From an uncultured Catenibacterium sp. (lineage in GTDB: Bacteria > Bacillota_I > Bacilli_A > Erysipelotrichales > Coprobacillaceae), in the NCBI GenBank assembly GCA_900540685.1, contig UQGS01000060.1:1-11945 (forward strand): a stretch of DNA of 11,945 nucleotides, in the 5' to 3' direction. Under the pieces are notes generated by a model. It did no database searches, was not told the origin of the DNA, and was given only the letters and a program-made list of their open reading frames with translations. Positions 1 through 7,509 of the stretch are shown piece by piece (position 1 is the stretch's first letter; each line of letters opens with the position of its first letter). The position numbers and the translations under genes were made by a program.

Positions 1-53
1 ATGGTATTTTTGCTGAATAAGATAACCTAAAGCAACAATTTACTTAAAAAGAG

Positions 54-93
54 CGTTTTAAATTAATTTTAGACTTTTTAAATTAATTTTAGA
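54..93. repeat. 20-bp tandem duplication
   Basis: Two adjacent 20-bp units (54-73 and 74-93) match at 19 of 20 positions, differing only at their second base (G versus T). The shared core is TTTTAAATTAATTTTAGA. The right-hand unit carries the stop codon of the minus-strand gene that ends at 89. The core is itself almost palindromic (AAATTAATTT). No GC-rich terminator stem is visible here, so the end of the operon transcript is not resolved. Confidence 0.8.
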
Positions 94-547
94 TTTCTGT
101 AATAACACCGTTCACTGCATGAATCTTGACACCTCTATACTTAATAGTTGCCTTAACTGTGAGGTTCTCAATATCCATTGGACGGTCCATCTGGACAATT
201 TTATAATCAATCATGACACGTGTATTCTTTTCAAGTAACACCTTGCTCTTATAATAATCTTCAGTTAAAGTCTTATCCTTAGAGAGTGTCTCATTCACTT
301 CTCCTAGCTTACTAAAATCACCTACAGTAAAACTTGCCTGAGACATATTAACAGCCTTAGGAAAGAATACCTGTGTGGCCACTAAATATGTTTCTTTCTC
401 GTCCATGAGTCCATAAGGATGTACACTGACATTCAAGACAACTTCCTTCTGTAGTCTGATTTTATCTCTTATTTTAAGTCCACAAAAAACTGCAAAAACA
501 CATAATGCAAGTACTACAACTTTACTAATCAGTTTACTATGCTTCAT
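89..547 (-). CDS. Small membrane-anchored extracytoplasmic protein of unknown function
   Basis: I do not recognise this 152-residue protein. It has a short basic N-terminus (MKHSK), one hydrophobic segment at about residues 6-24 and then a basic flank (KIRDKIR). This is the pattern of an N-terminal membrane anchor with the rest outside the cell. The segment contains cysteines, but the residue before Cys22 is Phe, so it does not make a good lipobox. The exported part (about 35-152) alternates beta-rich stretches with polar loops and has no recognisable catalytic motif. The start is supported by an AAGGAG site 8-9 nt upstream, which overlaps the stop codon of the pseudouridine synthase gene; the gap between the two genes is only 12 nt. 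It is therefore the last gene of the glycerate kinase operon. Its function cannot be inferred from these neighbours. Confidence 0.75.
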   Translation of the reverse strand: MKHSKLISKVVVLALCVFAVFCGLKIRDKIRLQKEVVLNVSVHPYGLMDEKETYLVATQVFFPKAVNMSQASFTVGDFSKLGEVNETLSKDKTLTEDYYKSKVLLEKNTRVMIDYKIVQMDRPMDIENLTVKATIKYRGVKIHAVNGVITEI

Positions 548-559
548 CGTGTATTCTCC

Positions 560-1390
560 TTACTTTCCAGAAGGTTTAAACATCTGTGTAAAAGAAGAAG
601 GAAGTGGTGCTTTAAAAGTCATTGTTTTATGTGTAAAAGGATGTGTGAATGCAAATTCATGTGCATGTAGACCTAATCTCTTTAAAGGATTTGTACGTGC
701 TCCATACTTCTTATCGCCAATAATAGGATGATTTAAGGAAGCCATATGAACACGAATCTGATTCTTACGTCCTGTATCTAAGAACACTTCCATCATTGTA
801 TAATCCTTAGATACTTCTAATGGCTTGTAGTGTGTAATAGCTAATTGCCCTTCTTTCGCAATACGCATCTTTAACTGCTTATCTTCTACAAGATGGTTTT
901 TAATTGTGCCTGACTTACGACATTGTCCTTCTAATATGGCGACATAGCCTCTTGTCTTCACATACTTATTCCAGTTATGAGTTAATTCCTGATAAAGCTT
1001 CTTATTCTTCACAAACATAAGAACACCAGAAGTATCCTGGTCTAAACGATGCACTAAATAACACTGCTGTCTCTTCTTACGACAATATTCCATCACCATA
1101 TAAAAAGCTGTCTGATACTTATTATTACGTGTCTCTTCACTTACTAGTCCAGAAGGCTTATTAATGACAATCATGTCATCATCTTCATAAAGTAGTTCAA
1201 AAGGTAGATTTGTCTTTTTACCTACTTCTACTTCATCTCCTCGATGCAATTCAAAAGCATGATATGTCTGTACTTCACCATTTACTTGTACTGATTTATA
1301 TTTCAATAAATTCTTACAATCATTTCTCTTCTTACGAAGATGTTCTACTAGAGAATCTAATAGTAATTCATCTTTTGTCACTTTATACAT
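560..1390 (-). CDS. RluA-family pseudouridine synthase with N-terminal S4 domain
   Basis: The protein has 276 residues, slightly shorter than typical RluD-like enzymes. An S4 RNA-binding domain lies at about 1-58 (SLVEHLRKKR, then VQVNGEV and GDEVEVG). The catalytic domain follows, with INKPSGL at 76-82 and the family signature HRLDQDTSG at 114-122; Asp117 is the expected catalytic aspartate. The conserved GRKNQIRVHMA segment is at 207-217, followed by HPIIGDKKYG. Family members isomerise specific uridines in 23S rRNA or tRNA to pseudouridine, but the target site cannot be read from sequence. The start codon lies inside the 3' end of the glycerate kinase gene (8-nt overlap), with a GGAGG six bases upstream, so translation is probably coupled. 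It is the middle gene of a three-gene operon. Assignment to the family is secure; a specific subfamily name is not. Confidence 0.95.
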   Translation of the reverse strand: MYKVTKDELLLDSLVEHLRKKRNDCKNLLKYKSVQVNGEVQTYHAFELHRGDEVEVGKKTNLPFELLYEDDDMIVINKPSGLVSEETRNNKYQTAFYMVMEYCRKKRQQCYLVHRLDQDTSGVLMFVKNKKLYQELTHNWNKYVKTRGYVAILEGQCRKSGTIKNHLVEDKQLKMRIAKEGQLAITHYKPLEVSKDYTMMEVFLDTGRKNQIRVHMASLNHPIIGDKKYGARTNPLKRLGLHAHEFAFTHPFTHKTMTFKAPLPSSFTQMFKPSGK

Positions 1391-2471
1391 TCTTTTCCTC
1401 CAGATAACGTCTCACTTCTTCTTCTAAATACTGTGGACCTTTTTCTAACAATACAGAAAGAGGTTCATCTGTATGATTAATACAGCGTACATCCTCAAAT
1501 CCTGCTTCAAGTAATGTCTCTTTATCTTCACACTTTCCACAAAATGCGACTACAGGTTTATTGTATTTTTGTGCTAAGCGCAATACCCCTAAAGGTGTTT
1601 TTCCATATAAAGTCTGATGATCCATCTTACCTTCACCTGTAAAAATAATATCAGCTTCCTTTATAGCTTCTTCTAAATGAACTGTACGACTCACTGCATC
1701 AAATCCAGTCACTAATTTACCATTTAGTCCTGTAACGATTGCATAGCCCATACCTCCTGCTGCGCCTGCACCAGGTGTACATGAATCATCTTTACTCACT
1801 AATTCACTCATTACTTTCGCATAATGCTTCATTGCCTGATCTGTCTTTTCTAGATCTTTTACCTTCTTTTGAGGGCCAAAGACATAAGTGGCTCCTTCTT
1901 TTCCACATAGTGGATTAGTGACATCACATGCCCCTTCTACTTCTATATTTGATAAATCTAGACGTGTTTTCTTAATATGGTCAAGTGTTTCGAGTCCTCT
2001 CGCATTCATCGGAATACGCTGATCAAACTGATCAAAGAAACCATAACCCATACCACTTAACAAGCCTATACCACCATCATTACAGGCTGAACCACCTAAA
2101 GTCAAAAGGAAATGTTTCACTCCATGGTCATAGGCATATTTCATCATTTCTCCTACACCATAAGATGTTGCTTCTGTACCGTTCTTTTCTTCTTCAGTTA
2201 GGTAATCAAGTCCACATGCCTGAGCACTTTCTATAACAGCAAGATCATCCACAATAGCCAGTTTTGCATGAACTGTCTTAAATAGTGGCCCCGCTACTTC
2301 TATTTCATGAATATCACCATGTAGATAGCGATTCATCACTTCCATTGTCCCTTCACCACCATCAGCCAAAGGACAAATGTGCACATTATTATAAGCTCTC
2401 TGTACTGCTTCTCCTGCCTCATAAGCAGACATGCTTTCTTTAAAAGAATCAAATGCAGCTAAAATCTTCAT
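1383..2471 (-). CDS. glxK: Glycerate 2-kinase (GlxK/GarK family)
   Basis: This is a glycerate kinase of type I, which phosphorylates D-glycerate with ATP to 2-phosphoglycerate and so feeds glycerate into lower glycolysis. I chose the start at 2471, giving 362 residues (the family is near 370-380). It opens with MKILAAFDSFKES, the classical N-terminus, and has AGGGAG eight bases upstream. A longer in-frame reading back to 2573 would run through a terminator hairpin and a promoter, so I reject it. Visible motifs are PLADGGEGT (34-42), GGSACNDGG (126-134, where most relatives have Thr instead of Cys), CDVTNPLCG (182-190), the glycine-rich PGAGAAGGMGYA (233-244) and TGEGKMDHQTLYGKTP (278-293). 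It is first in an operon with the pseudouridine synthase and the membrane protein, and it overlaps the former by 8 nt. The substrate is inferred from the family. Confidence 0.93.
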   Translation of the reverse strand: MKILAAFDSFKESMSAYEAGEAVQRAYNNVHICPLADGGEGTMEVMNRYLHGDIHEIEVAGPLFKTVHAKLAIVDDLAVIESAQACGLDYLTEEEKNGTEATSYGVGEMMKYAYDHGVKHFLLTLGGSACNDGGIGLLSGMGYGFFDQFDQRIPMNARGLETLDHIKKTRLDLSNIEVEGACDVTNPLCGKEGATYVFGPQKKVKDLEKTDQAMKHYAKVMSELVSKDDSCTPGAGAAGGMGYAIVTGLNGKLVTGFDAVSRTVHLEEAIKEADIIFTGEGKMDHQTLYGKTPLGVLRLAQKYNKPVVAFCGKCEDKETLLEAGFEDVRCINHTDEPLSVLLEKGPQYLEEEVRRYLEEKNV

Positions 2472-2491
2472 TACTATCACTCCCTGTATGT

Positions 2492-2500
2492 ATTCTAACA
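2492..2500 (-). promoter_or_regulatory. Candidate extended -10 promoter for the glycerate kinase operon
   Basis: Read on the minus strand this is TGTTAGAAT: a TAGAAT -10 hexamer preceded by the extended TG motif. It lies just past the U-tract of the upstream terminator and only six bases before the AGGGAG ribosome site at 2485-2480. A weak -35 (GTGACC) falls in the terminator loop region, 16 bp upstream. The transcript would start near 2485, giving a leader of about 15 nt. The extended -10 matches the motif seen before two other genes in this window. Confidence 0.4.
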
Positions 2501-2501
2501 C

Positions 2502-2531
2502 AAAAAAGTTCATGGTCACCCATGAACTTTT
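2502..2531 (-). terminator. Intrinsic terminator after the PAP2-like gene
   Basis: A perfect 12-bp stem (AAAAGTTCATGG, 2504-2515, with CCATGAACTTTT, 2520-2531) closes on a 4-nt loop. On the minus strand it is followed by a run of T residues. The stop codon of the PAP2-like gene (2532-2530) overlaps the base of the stem. It ends the aminopeptidase-prfC-PAP2 operon and separates it from the glycerate kinase operon. Confidence 0.85.
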
Positions 2532-3156
2532 AAGATTTTCTTTTGAATAAATAAATATTTTTCTTATAAACAATTACATAAAGAATGATTGATAACACAA
2601 CTGCAGAAAGTGCATCAATGATTCCATGCTGCTTGATTAAGAAAGTAGAGATAATAATCCCTATTGTAAGAATTGTAGTTTCCTTCTTCATAATACGAGT
2701 TGCATGCTTTGATTTACTAAATGCCATGCACATACCAATAGAATTAAAGATATGAATGCTAGGCAATACATTGGTTGGTGTATCAATCTTATAAAGCAAA
2801 TCAACGAGCATTAACGCAATATTACTATGTCCTAAATGTTTTGGTCTAACATCTAAACCATTAGGATAGATTATTGATACCAACACAAAGAGCGTCATAC
2901 CAGTAAATAAGAATGTAATCATCTGTAAGTATTCTTTCTTATCTTTAAAGAAGAAATACCAGAAAGAGAAGAAAATATATCCAAACCAGCTGATATAAAA
3001 GAATACAAACCACTCATTAAATGGTATTTTATGATCTAATGATGTAGAAATAATATGATATTGCATGACTGGCATGCAATGTTCAATAAAGAAGAAACAT
3101 GCCAGATAAACTACAAAGTACAAAAGCGTCCACCAATAACGCCAACTCTTTTTCAT
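2530..3156 (-). CDS. PAP2-like integral membrane phosphatase/phosphotransferase
   Basis: This 208-residue membrane protein has about six hydrophobic segments (roughly 10-26, 50-70, 78-96, 130-147, 161-174 and 182-197). Degenerate PAP2 motifs are visible: YPNGLDVRPK at 97-106, PSIH at 132-135 and KQHGIID at 175-181. His135 and His177 would be the catalytic histidines, with Asp181 the partner aspartate. The PSIH and KQH spacing resembles the PAP2/inositolphosphorylceramide-synthase-like branch. Such enzymes remove phosphate from, or transfer head groups between, lipid phosphates at the membrane; the actual substrate is unknown. Its ATG overlaps the prfC stop as TAATG, and no good ribosome site precedes it, so expression probably depends on translational coupling to prfC. 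The rho-independent terminator at its 3' end marks it as the last gene of that operon. Confidence 0.82.
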   Translation of the reverse strand: MKKSWRYWWTLLYFVVYLACFFFIEHCMPVMQYHIISTSLDHKIPFNEWFVFFYISWFGYIFFSFWYFFFKDKKEYLQMITFLFTGMTLFVLVSIIYPNGLDVRPKHLGHSNIALMLVDLLYKIDTPTNVLPSIHIFNSIGMCMAFSKSKHATRIMKKETTILTIGIIISTFLIKQHGIIDALSAVVLSIILYVIVYKKNIYLFKRKS

Positions 3157-4745
3157 TAGTTCTTAGAGAATTCTGATAAGATTAATTCCTTATTCTTATC
3201 AGTTGCCCAGTTGATTCCCCACTGATTTGAGAAGAGTAATAGATACTTTCCTCTTAAATCCTGAACTCTCTTAGTATCTGAAGATAAGTTCAAGCTATAT
3301 AAATCAATTTCTTCGTTATCAATCCATCTGATGAACTGATATCCAAGAGGTTCTCTTTTAATATTTACGTTATATTCGTTCTTTAAACGATATTCAAGTA
3401 CTTCAAACTGAAGAACACCTACTACACCTACAATGATTTCTTCCATTGAACCACCAATTTCAGTGAAGATCTGGATAGCCCCTTCCTGAGCAATCTGTTC
3501 TACACCCTTAACGAACTGCTTACGCTTCATTGTATCTGTATTACGGATACGTGCGAAATGTTCAGGAGCGAATGTAGGAATACCTTCAAACTTGAATTTA
3601 TGCTTAGGTGTACAGATTGTATCACCAATAGAGAAAATACCTGGATCAAAGACACCGATGATATCTCCAGAATACGCTTCCTGGATTTCTTCACGGTCAT
3701 CAGCCATTAACTGTTTAGACTGACTTAATTTAATCTTCTTATTTCCCTGCATATGGAATACTTCCATACCTTTTGTATATTTACCAGAAGTAATACGCAT
3801 GAATGCCATTCTATCTCTATGTGCTTTATTCATGTTTGCCTGAATCTTGAATACGAATGCACTGAAGTCTTCATTGAATGGATCAATTGGTCCATCATCA
3901 CTCTGTTTTGGCTGAGGAGGCATAGAATAGTCTAAGAAATGATGTAAGAATGGTTCTACACCGAAGTTAGTTAAGGCACTACCAAAACATACTGGTGATA
4001 ATTCTCCACGATGTACTCTTTCTAGATCAAATTCTGCACCTGCACCATCTAGTAATTCTACATCATCCTGAAGAGTTGCATAATAATCTTCACCGATTTC
4101 TTTAATTAATTCAGGATCATCATAATCAGTAATAATTTCCTGTACTTCCTTCTTACCACCCTGTACTGGTACGAAACGAATCACTTTCTTAGATTCTCTT
4201 TCATAAACGCCCTTGAACTGTTTACCACATCCAATAGGCCAGTTAACAGGACAAGTATCCATACCTAATTCCTGTTCAATTTCTTCCATTAATTCATAAG
4301 GGTCTTTGGCTTCTCTATCCATCTTGTTGATGAAAGTAAAGATAGGAATATGTCGCATTGCACAAACCTTGAATAACTTACGTGTCTGTGCTTCGACACC
4401 CTTAGATGCATCAATAACCATGACTGCTGAGTCAGCTGCCATTAATGTACGATATGTATCTTCTGAGAAGTCCTGATGGCCTGGAGTATCTAGGATATTG
4501 ATACAGAAACCATCATAGTTGAACTGTAATACTGAAGATGTAACAGAAATCCCTCTCTGTTTTTCAATTTCCATCCAGTCACTGACTGCATGACGCATAT
4601 TCTGTTTACCCTTAACCATACCGGCTTCCTGAATTGCTCCACCATATAATAAGAACTTTTCAGTTAATGTTGTTTTACCAGCATCCGGGTGAGAAATAAT
4701 CGCAAACGTACGACGTTTACTTACTTTATCTACAAATTCTGACAT
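3156..4745 (-). CDS. prfC: Peptide chain release factor 3 (RF3)
   Basis: RF3 is a translational GTPase that speeds release of RF1/RF2 from the ribosome after peptide release. The 529 residues match the usual length of the family. The GTPase domain shows G1 SHPDAGKTT (18-26), the switch I segment EKQRGISVTSS (61-71), G3 DTPGHQD (86-92) and G4 NKMD (140-143). The segment around 50-58 (MRHAVSDWM) and the C-terminal part with GVLQFEVLEYRL and RWI are characteristic of RF3 rather than EF-G. An AAGGAGG ribosome site (4756-4750) overlaps the stop codon of the preceding aminopeptidase gene, only 9 nt away, and its end overlaps the next gene by one base. It is the middle gene of a three-gene operon. 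The identification is firm. Confidence 0.97.
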   Translation of the reverse strand: MSEFVDKVSKRRTFAIISHPDAGKTTLTEKFLLYGGAIQEAGMVKGKQNMRHAVSDWMEIEKQRGISVTSSVLQFNYDGFCINILDTPGHQDFSEDTYRTLMAADSAVMVIDASKGVEAQTRKLFKVCAMRHIPIFTFINKMDREAKDPYELMEEIEQELGMDTCPVNWPIGCGKQFKGVYERESKKVIRFVPVQGGKKEVQEIITDYDDPELIKEIGEDYYATLQDDVELLDGAGAEFDLERVHRGELSPVCFGSALTNFGVEPFLHHFLDYSMPPQPKQSDDGPIDPFNEDFSAFVFKIQANMNKAHRDRMAFMRITSGKYTKGMEVFHMQGNKKIKLSQSKQLMADDREEIQEAYSGDIIGVFDPGIFSIGDTICTPKHKFKFEGIPTFAPEHFARIRNTDTMKRKQFVKGVEQIAQEGAIQIFTEIGGSMEEIIVGVVGVLQFEVLEYRLKNEYNVNIKREPLGYQFIRWIDNEEIDLYSLNLSSDTKRVQDLRGKYLLLFSNQWGINWATDKNKELILSEFSKN

Positions 4746-4754
4746 ATAGCCTCC

Positions 4755-5972
4755 TTAAATTACGAATTGACCATTCTTGAAGATCTGTACTGTGTTTCCA
4801 TCTTGAGTTACTGCTTCAATGTTTAGGTCTTTTGTCCCAATCATAAAATCAACATGTGTGAATGAATCATTGACACCATGTTTATATAATTCTTCTTTAG
4901 TCATCTCATAACCGCCCTTAATACATTCATTAAAACCTTTACCAAGTGCAAGATGACATGCTGCATTCTCATCAAATAATGTGTTATAGAATAATAGCCC
5001 CATTTCTGATATAGGAGAATCAACAGGCACAAGTGCTGCTTCACCTAAATAATGAGCCCCATCATCAGTATCAATGATGCTTGCAAGTACATCTTTACCT
5101 GTCTTAGCATCAAAGTCTACAACACGACCTTCCTTAAATCGAATATAAAAATCATCAACGAGTGAACCACCATGATTAAGTGGTAATGAAGAATAAACAA
5201 TACCTTCTGTCTTTCGATAGTCTGGAGAAGTAAAGATTTCTTCTGTAGGCATATTAGGGAAAGAATATACACCATCAGTTGTAAAGCTTCCTCCACCTGC
5301 AAATAAATAATCTTTATTCATATATACTTTTAAATCAGTTCCTAGACTATTTGTATAATGTAAATAGTCAATAGACATCTCATTGAGTGTCTTGACACGT
5401 TCTTCAAAAGATGCACGATGTAATTCCCAGGCATTTAAAGGATCTTTTGTATCTACATAACACACATGGTAGATTGCTTTCCATAAGGCTTCTATAGCCT
5501 CCTGATTGTTCATATCAGGGAATACCTTATTGGCCCACTTAAGAGAAGGTGCACCAACAATACACCAGCGATCAATACCTAGATCTAAATGATCATAGAA
5601 TGTCTTAGCCTGTTCATGCATGGCTTTACTGTATGTTGCCATCTTTAAAGGATCAATGCCTTTAAATCCATCAGGATTTTCTGATGTAATAGTAACTACA
5701 GCCGCATGTTCTAAAGCATACTTATTACGTAGTTCGACTAAATAATCAGGTACATTCTTGAAATAATCCACATCATTATGTTCATATCTGAGTCTTGTAA
5801 TATCTTCATCTACATAATGAGCAATTACATCCTGAGCACCAACTTTGTAAGCTTCTTTTGCGATAGTTTTCACTAAAGAGGCACATTCAACATCAGCAGT
5901 AACAACAAGTTTCTGACCTTTTTGAAGATTAACGCCTTTTTTTACTATCAATTCAGCATATTTATTCATCAT
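4755..5972 (-). CDS. M29-family metallo-aminopeptidase (AmpS/PepS type)
   Basis: M29 enzymes are cytoplasmic two-metal aminopeptidases that trim N-terminal residues from peptides. I place the start at 5972 (405 residues, close to the usual 410) because a GGGGTG site lies seven bases upstream and because the protein then begins MMNKYAELIVKKGVNLQKGQ, the standard family N-terminus. The next codon is also ATG and cannot be excluded. A longer reading to 6083 would include the promoter. Likely metal ligands are seen in SFPNMPTEEIFTSP (237-250, Glu244 or Glu245), GEAALVP (Glu311), NAACHLALG (His340) and FTHVDFMIG (His373, Asp375), with the conserved Tyr in LLFYNTLFDEN. It heads the operon with prfC and the PAP2-like gene and is divergent from the cold-shock gene. 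Confidence 0.93.
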   Translation of the reverse strand: MMNKYAELIVKKGVNLQKGQKLVVTADVECASLVKTIAKEAYKVGAQDVIAHYVDEDITRLRYEHNDVDYFKNVPDYLVELRNKYALEHAAVVTITSENPDGFKGIDPLKMATYSKAMHEQAKTFYDHLDLGIDRWCIVGAPSLKWANKVFPDMNNQEAIEALWKAIYHVCYVDTKDPLNAWELHRASFEERVKTLNEMSIDYLHYTNSLGTDLKVYMNKDYLFAGGGSFTTDGVYSFPNMPTEEIFTSPDYRKTEGIVYSSLPLNHGGSLVDDFYIRFKEGRVVDFDAKTGKDVLASIIDTDDGAHYLGEAALVPVDSPISEMGLLFYNTLFDENAACHLALGKGFNECIKGGYEMTKEELYKHGVNDSFTHVDFMIGTKDLNIEAVTQDGNTVQIFKNGQFVI

Positions 5973-5994
5973 ATCATTACACCCCATCTCCATT

Positions 5995-6022
5995 ATTCTA
6001 AGAAATTTATAATCTTTGTCAA
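5995..6022 (-). promoter_or_regulatory. Sigma-A-type promoter of the aminopeptidase-prfC-PAP2 operon
   Basis: On the minus strand a perfect TTGACA -35 (6022-6017) is followed after 16 bp by TAGAAT (6000-5995). Transcription would begin near 5988, leaving a leader of roughly 16 nt that contains the GGGGTG ribosome site. The promoter also argues against any translation start upstream of 5990. Confidence 0.7.
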
Positions 6023-6074
6023 CAGAAAAAGCATAACATATTACGTGTTGAATTTCCATTTTTCTTGTTATTAT

Positions 6075-6102
6075 TTTACACATGTGATATGATATGTATA
6101 GC
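6075..6102 (+). promoter_or_regulatory. Candidate upstream promoter of the cold-shock gene
   Basis: TTTACA (6075-6080) and TATAGC (6097-6102) are 16 bp apart. This would place the start near 6109 and give a leader of about 100 nt, a length common for cold-shock mRNAs. A competing -10 is the perfect TATAAT at 6164-6169, but it has no good -35 at 16-18 bp and would leave only about 35 nt of leader. The sequence does not decide between them. Confidence 0.35.
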
Positions 6103-6151
6103 AGTTACACAGGACATTTTGTATTGGTTTTTTATCAGTAGTACACTATCG

Positions 6152-6192
6152 ATTGCAAAAGCCTATAATAAAGTTGCTTGATGTATTGCAAT
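6152..6192 (+). promoter_or_regulatory. Leader hairpin ahead of the cold-shock ribosome site
   Basis: ATTGCAA (6152-6158) and TTGCAAT (6186-6192) are perfect complements enclosing 27 nt. A smaller AAGC/GCTT pairing (6159-6162 with 6176-6179) is nested inside. The closing arm ends 4 nt before the AGGAGGT ribosome site (6197-6203). It could form only on a transcript starting upstream of 6150. This is a visible complementarity; a regulatory role is inference. Confidence 0.3.
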
Positions 6193-6210
6193 TTACAGGA
6201 GGTATGTCAG

Positions 6211-6414
6211 ATGACAGGTAAAGTAAAATGGTTTAAGGCTGAAAAAGGTTATGGATTCATTACAGTAGAAGGACAGAGCAAAGATATCTTCGTTCATTTC
6301 TCTGCAATCAACGCTGATGGATACAAGACTCTAGAAGAAGGCCAGACTGTTGAATTTGACGTTGTTGAAGGCGATCGTGGACCACAGGCAGCTAACGTTA
6401 CAGTAGTTGAATAA
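6211..6414 (+). CDS. csp: Cold-shock domain protein (CspA/CspB family)
   Basis: This is a single-domain RNA/single-stranded-DNA-binding chaperone of 67 residues, the standard size. It begins MTGKVKWFKAEKGYGFI. RNP1 is at KGYGFITV (12-19) and RNP2 at DIFVHFSAI (25-33), so the aromatic surface that binds nucleic acid is intact. The protein ends in GPQAANVTVVE, as its relatives do. I chose the ATG at 6211 because AGGAGGT at 6197-6203 lies seven bases upstream; a longer in-frame reading to 6178 adds residues foreign to the family. It is a monocistronic gene, divergent from the aminopeptidase operon and convergent with the M42 peptidase, and is followed immediately by a strong terminator. The roughly 100-nt candidate leader fits post-transcriptional control by temperature, as in known csp genes. 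Confidence 0.97.
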   Translation: MTGKVKWFKAEKGYGFITVEGQSKDIFVHFSAINADGYKTLEEGQTVEFDVVEGDRGPQAANVTVVE

Positions 6415-6426
6415 TCATCATAAAAG

Positions 6427-6461
6427 AAAAGGCTGATGCGATGAAGCATCAGTCTTTTTTT
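6427..6461. terminator. Bidirectional terminator between the csp and M42 peptidase genes
   Basis: The stem AAAAGGCTGATGC (6427-6439) pairs with GCATCAGTCTTTT (6446-6458), with one G-T wobble, across the 6-nt loop GATGAA. On the plus strand it runs into seven T residues (6455-6461). On the minus strand it is followed by TTTTCTTTTA. The right arm contains the last codons and stop (6451-6449) of the M42 peptidase gene, so the two convergent genes share the hairpin. Confidence 0.88.
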
Positions 6462-7477
6462 GTCATATAAGCAATTAACAGTTTCATTGTGTTCTCTACT
6501 GCATCTACATGTGAACGTTCCATACCATGGCTTGCAGCTACGCCTGGACCAATGAGTGCACCTCTAATATCCTGACCACCTCTTAAAGATGCAGAAACAT
6601 CAGAGCTATAGAATGGATAAATATCAACTGCATAAGATAATTCATGATCTTTCGCAAGATTAATAAGCGTTGTTGTCATCTGGTAGTCATAAGGACCACT
6701 AGAATCCTTAGCACAGATAGAAACATCTCTTTCAGTGCAGCTTAAGTCTTTACCAATACATCCCATATCCACTGCAATGACTTCTTCAATTTCTTCTGGG
6801 ATATAAGCACATCCATGCCCTACTTCTTCATAAGTAGAAATCAAGAAATACCATGTATCTTGAGGAATAATGAATTCTTCCTTCATTGTCTTTAATAAGC
6901 CATAAAGAATCGCAACACTCAACTTATCATCTAAGAATCTTGATTTAATAAAGCCACTTGGCGTAATTGTTGTTTTAGGATCAATACAGATATAATCTCC
7001 TGGCATGATGCCTAATTCTTCTACTTCTTTCTTAGATGATACACATTCATCAATACGTACATGCATTGTCATATCTGTTCTAGGGGCATTCTTAGAATCA
7101 TCATAGACATGAGCACTTGGAGAATTAGAAAGAATAGTTCCTGTATAAGCTCTTCCATCTCTTGTGATAATTTTGCAGTATTCACCATCTAATGTAGGAA
7201 TGATTGGGCCACCTACTAAAGTGAATGCAAGTGTACCGTCTTCTTTGATACTTCTTACCATAAGTCCTAAAGTATCAACGTGGGCACATAATGCCTTTGT
7301 ATGATGACCGATACCAGGCATTTTAACAATTAAGTTACCTTTATTGGTATGCATTGTCTCATAACCTAAGGCTTTTACTTCCTTTTCATAAAAATCAATG
7401 ACTGCTTTTGTATATCCTGTAGGGGAATCAATTAGAAGCAGTTCTTTCGCAAATTCCATTACTTTTAATGCGTTCAT
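6449..7477 (-). CDS. M42-family metallopeptidase (glutamyl aminopeptidase/FrvX-like)
   Basis: M42 enzymes are cytoplasmic di-metal aminopeptidases, often large tetrahedral complexes, that finish the breakdown of oligopeptides. The start at 7477 gives 342 residues, normal for the family. It is chosen because AGAGAGG lies six bases upstream and because the protein then begins MNALKVMEFAKELLLIDSPTG. Starting at 7501 would place the promoter's -10 across the start codon. Expected metal and catalytic residues are present: AHVD (His66, Asp68), FLDDK (Asp183), TYEEVG (Glu217, Glu218), AVDMG (Asp237) and ASHGMERSH (His317 or His323). It is downstream of the U32-like gene, with its own promoter in the short gap, and convergent with csp. 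An assignment as glucanase, used in old annotations of this family, is unlikely. Confidence 0.93.
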   Translation of the reverse strand: MNALKVMEFAKELLLIDSPTGYTKAVIDFYEKEVKALGYETMHTNKGNLIVKMPGIGHHTKALCAHVDTLGLMVRSIKEDGTLAFTLVGGPIIPTLDGEYCKIITRDGRAYTGTILSNSPSAHVYDDSKNAPRTDMTMHVRIDECVSSKKEVEELGIMPGDYICIDPKTTITPSGFIKSRFLDDKLSVAILYGLLKTMKEEFIIPQDTWYFLISTYEEVGHGCAYIPEEIEEVIAVDMGCIGKDLSCTERDVSICAKDSSGPYDYQMTTTLINLAKDHELSYAVDIYPFYSSDVSASLRGGQDIRGALIGPGVAASHGMERSHVDAVENTMKLLIAYMTKKD

Positions 7478-7499
7478 GTGAAACCTCTCTTTCCTACTC

Positions 7500-7508
7500 A
7501 TTATAACA
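7500..7508 (-). promoter_or_regulatory. Extended -10 promoter of the M42 peptidase gene
   Basis: On the minus strand the bases read TGTTATAAT: a perfect TATAAT with the extended TG. It starts one base after the stop codon (7512-7510) of the upstream U32-like gene. No convincing -35 is seen at 17 bp (TATGCT). The start would fall near 7493, three bases before the AGAGAGG ribosome site (7490-7484). No terminator lies between the two genes, so read-through from upstream is also likely. Confidence 0.55.
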
Positions 7509-7509
7509 T

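Noticed and set aside
1985..2236. Plus-strand open frame of 83 codons
   Set aside because: It is antisense to glycerate kinase, His/Ser/Leu-rich as expected for antisense of AT-rich coding DNA, and without a ribosome site of note.
2472..2573. In-frame N-terminal extension of the glycerate kinase by 34 residues
   Set aside because: It would translate through the terminator hairpin and a promoter, has no family similarity, and the ATG at 2471 has a good ribosome site.
5117..5302. Open frame of 61 codons on the minus strand in another frame
   Set aside because: It lies wholly inside the well-supported aminopeptidase gene and resembles no protein; it is an overlap shadow.
6110..6118. Shared 9-mer CAGGACATT at 6110 and 11433 as a common regulatory site
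   Set aside because: The match does not extend to the symmetrical partner half at 6110, and a 9-bp match is plausible by chance in this AT-rich DNA.
6164..6169. Perfect TATAAT as the sole cold-shock promoter
   Set aside because: No acceptable -35 or TG extension is present at the right distance, so I did not call it as a feature, though it remains an alternative to the upstream candidate.
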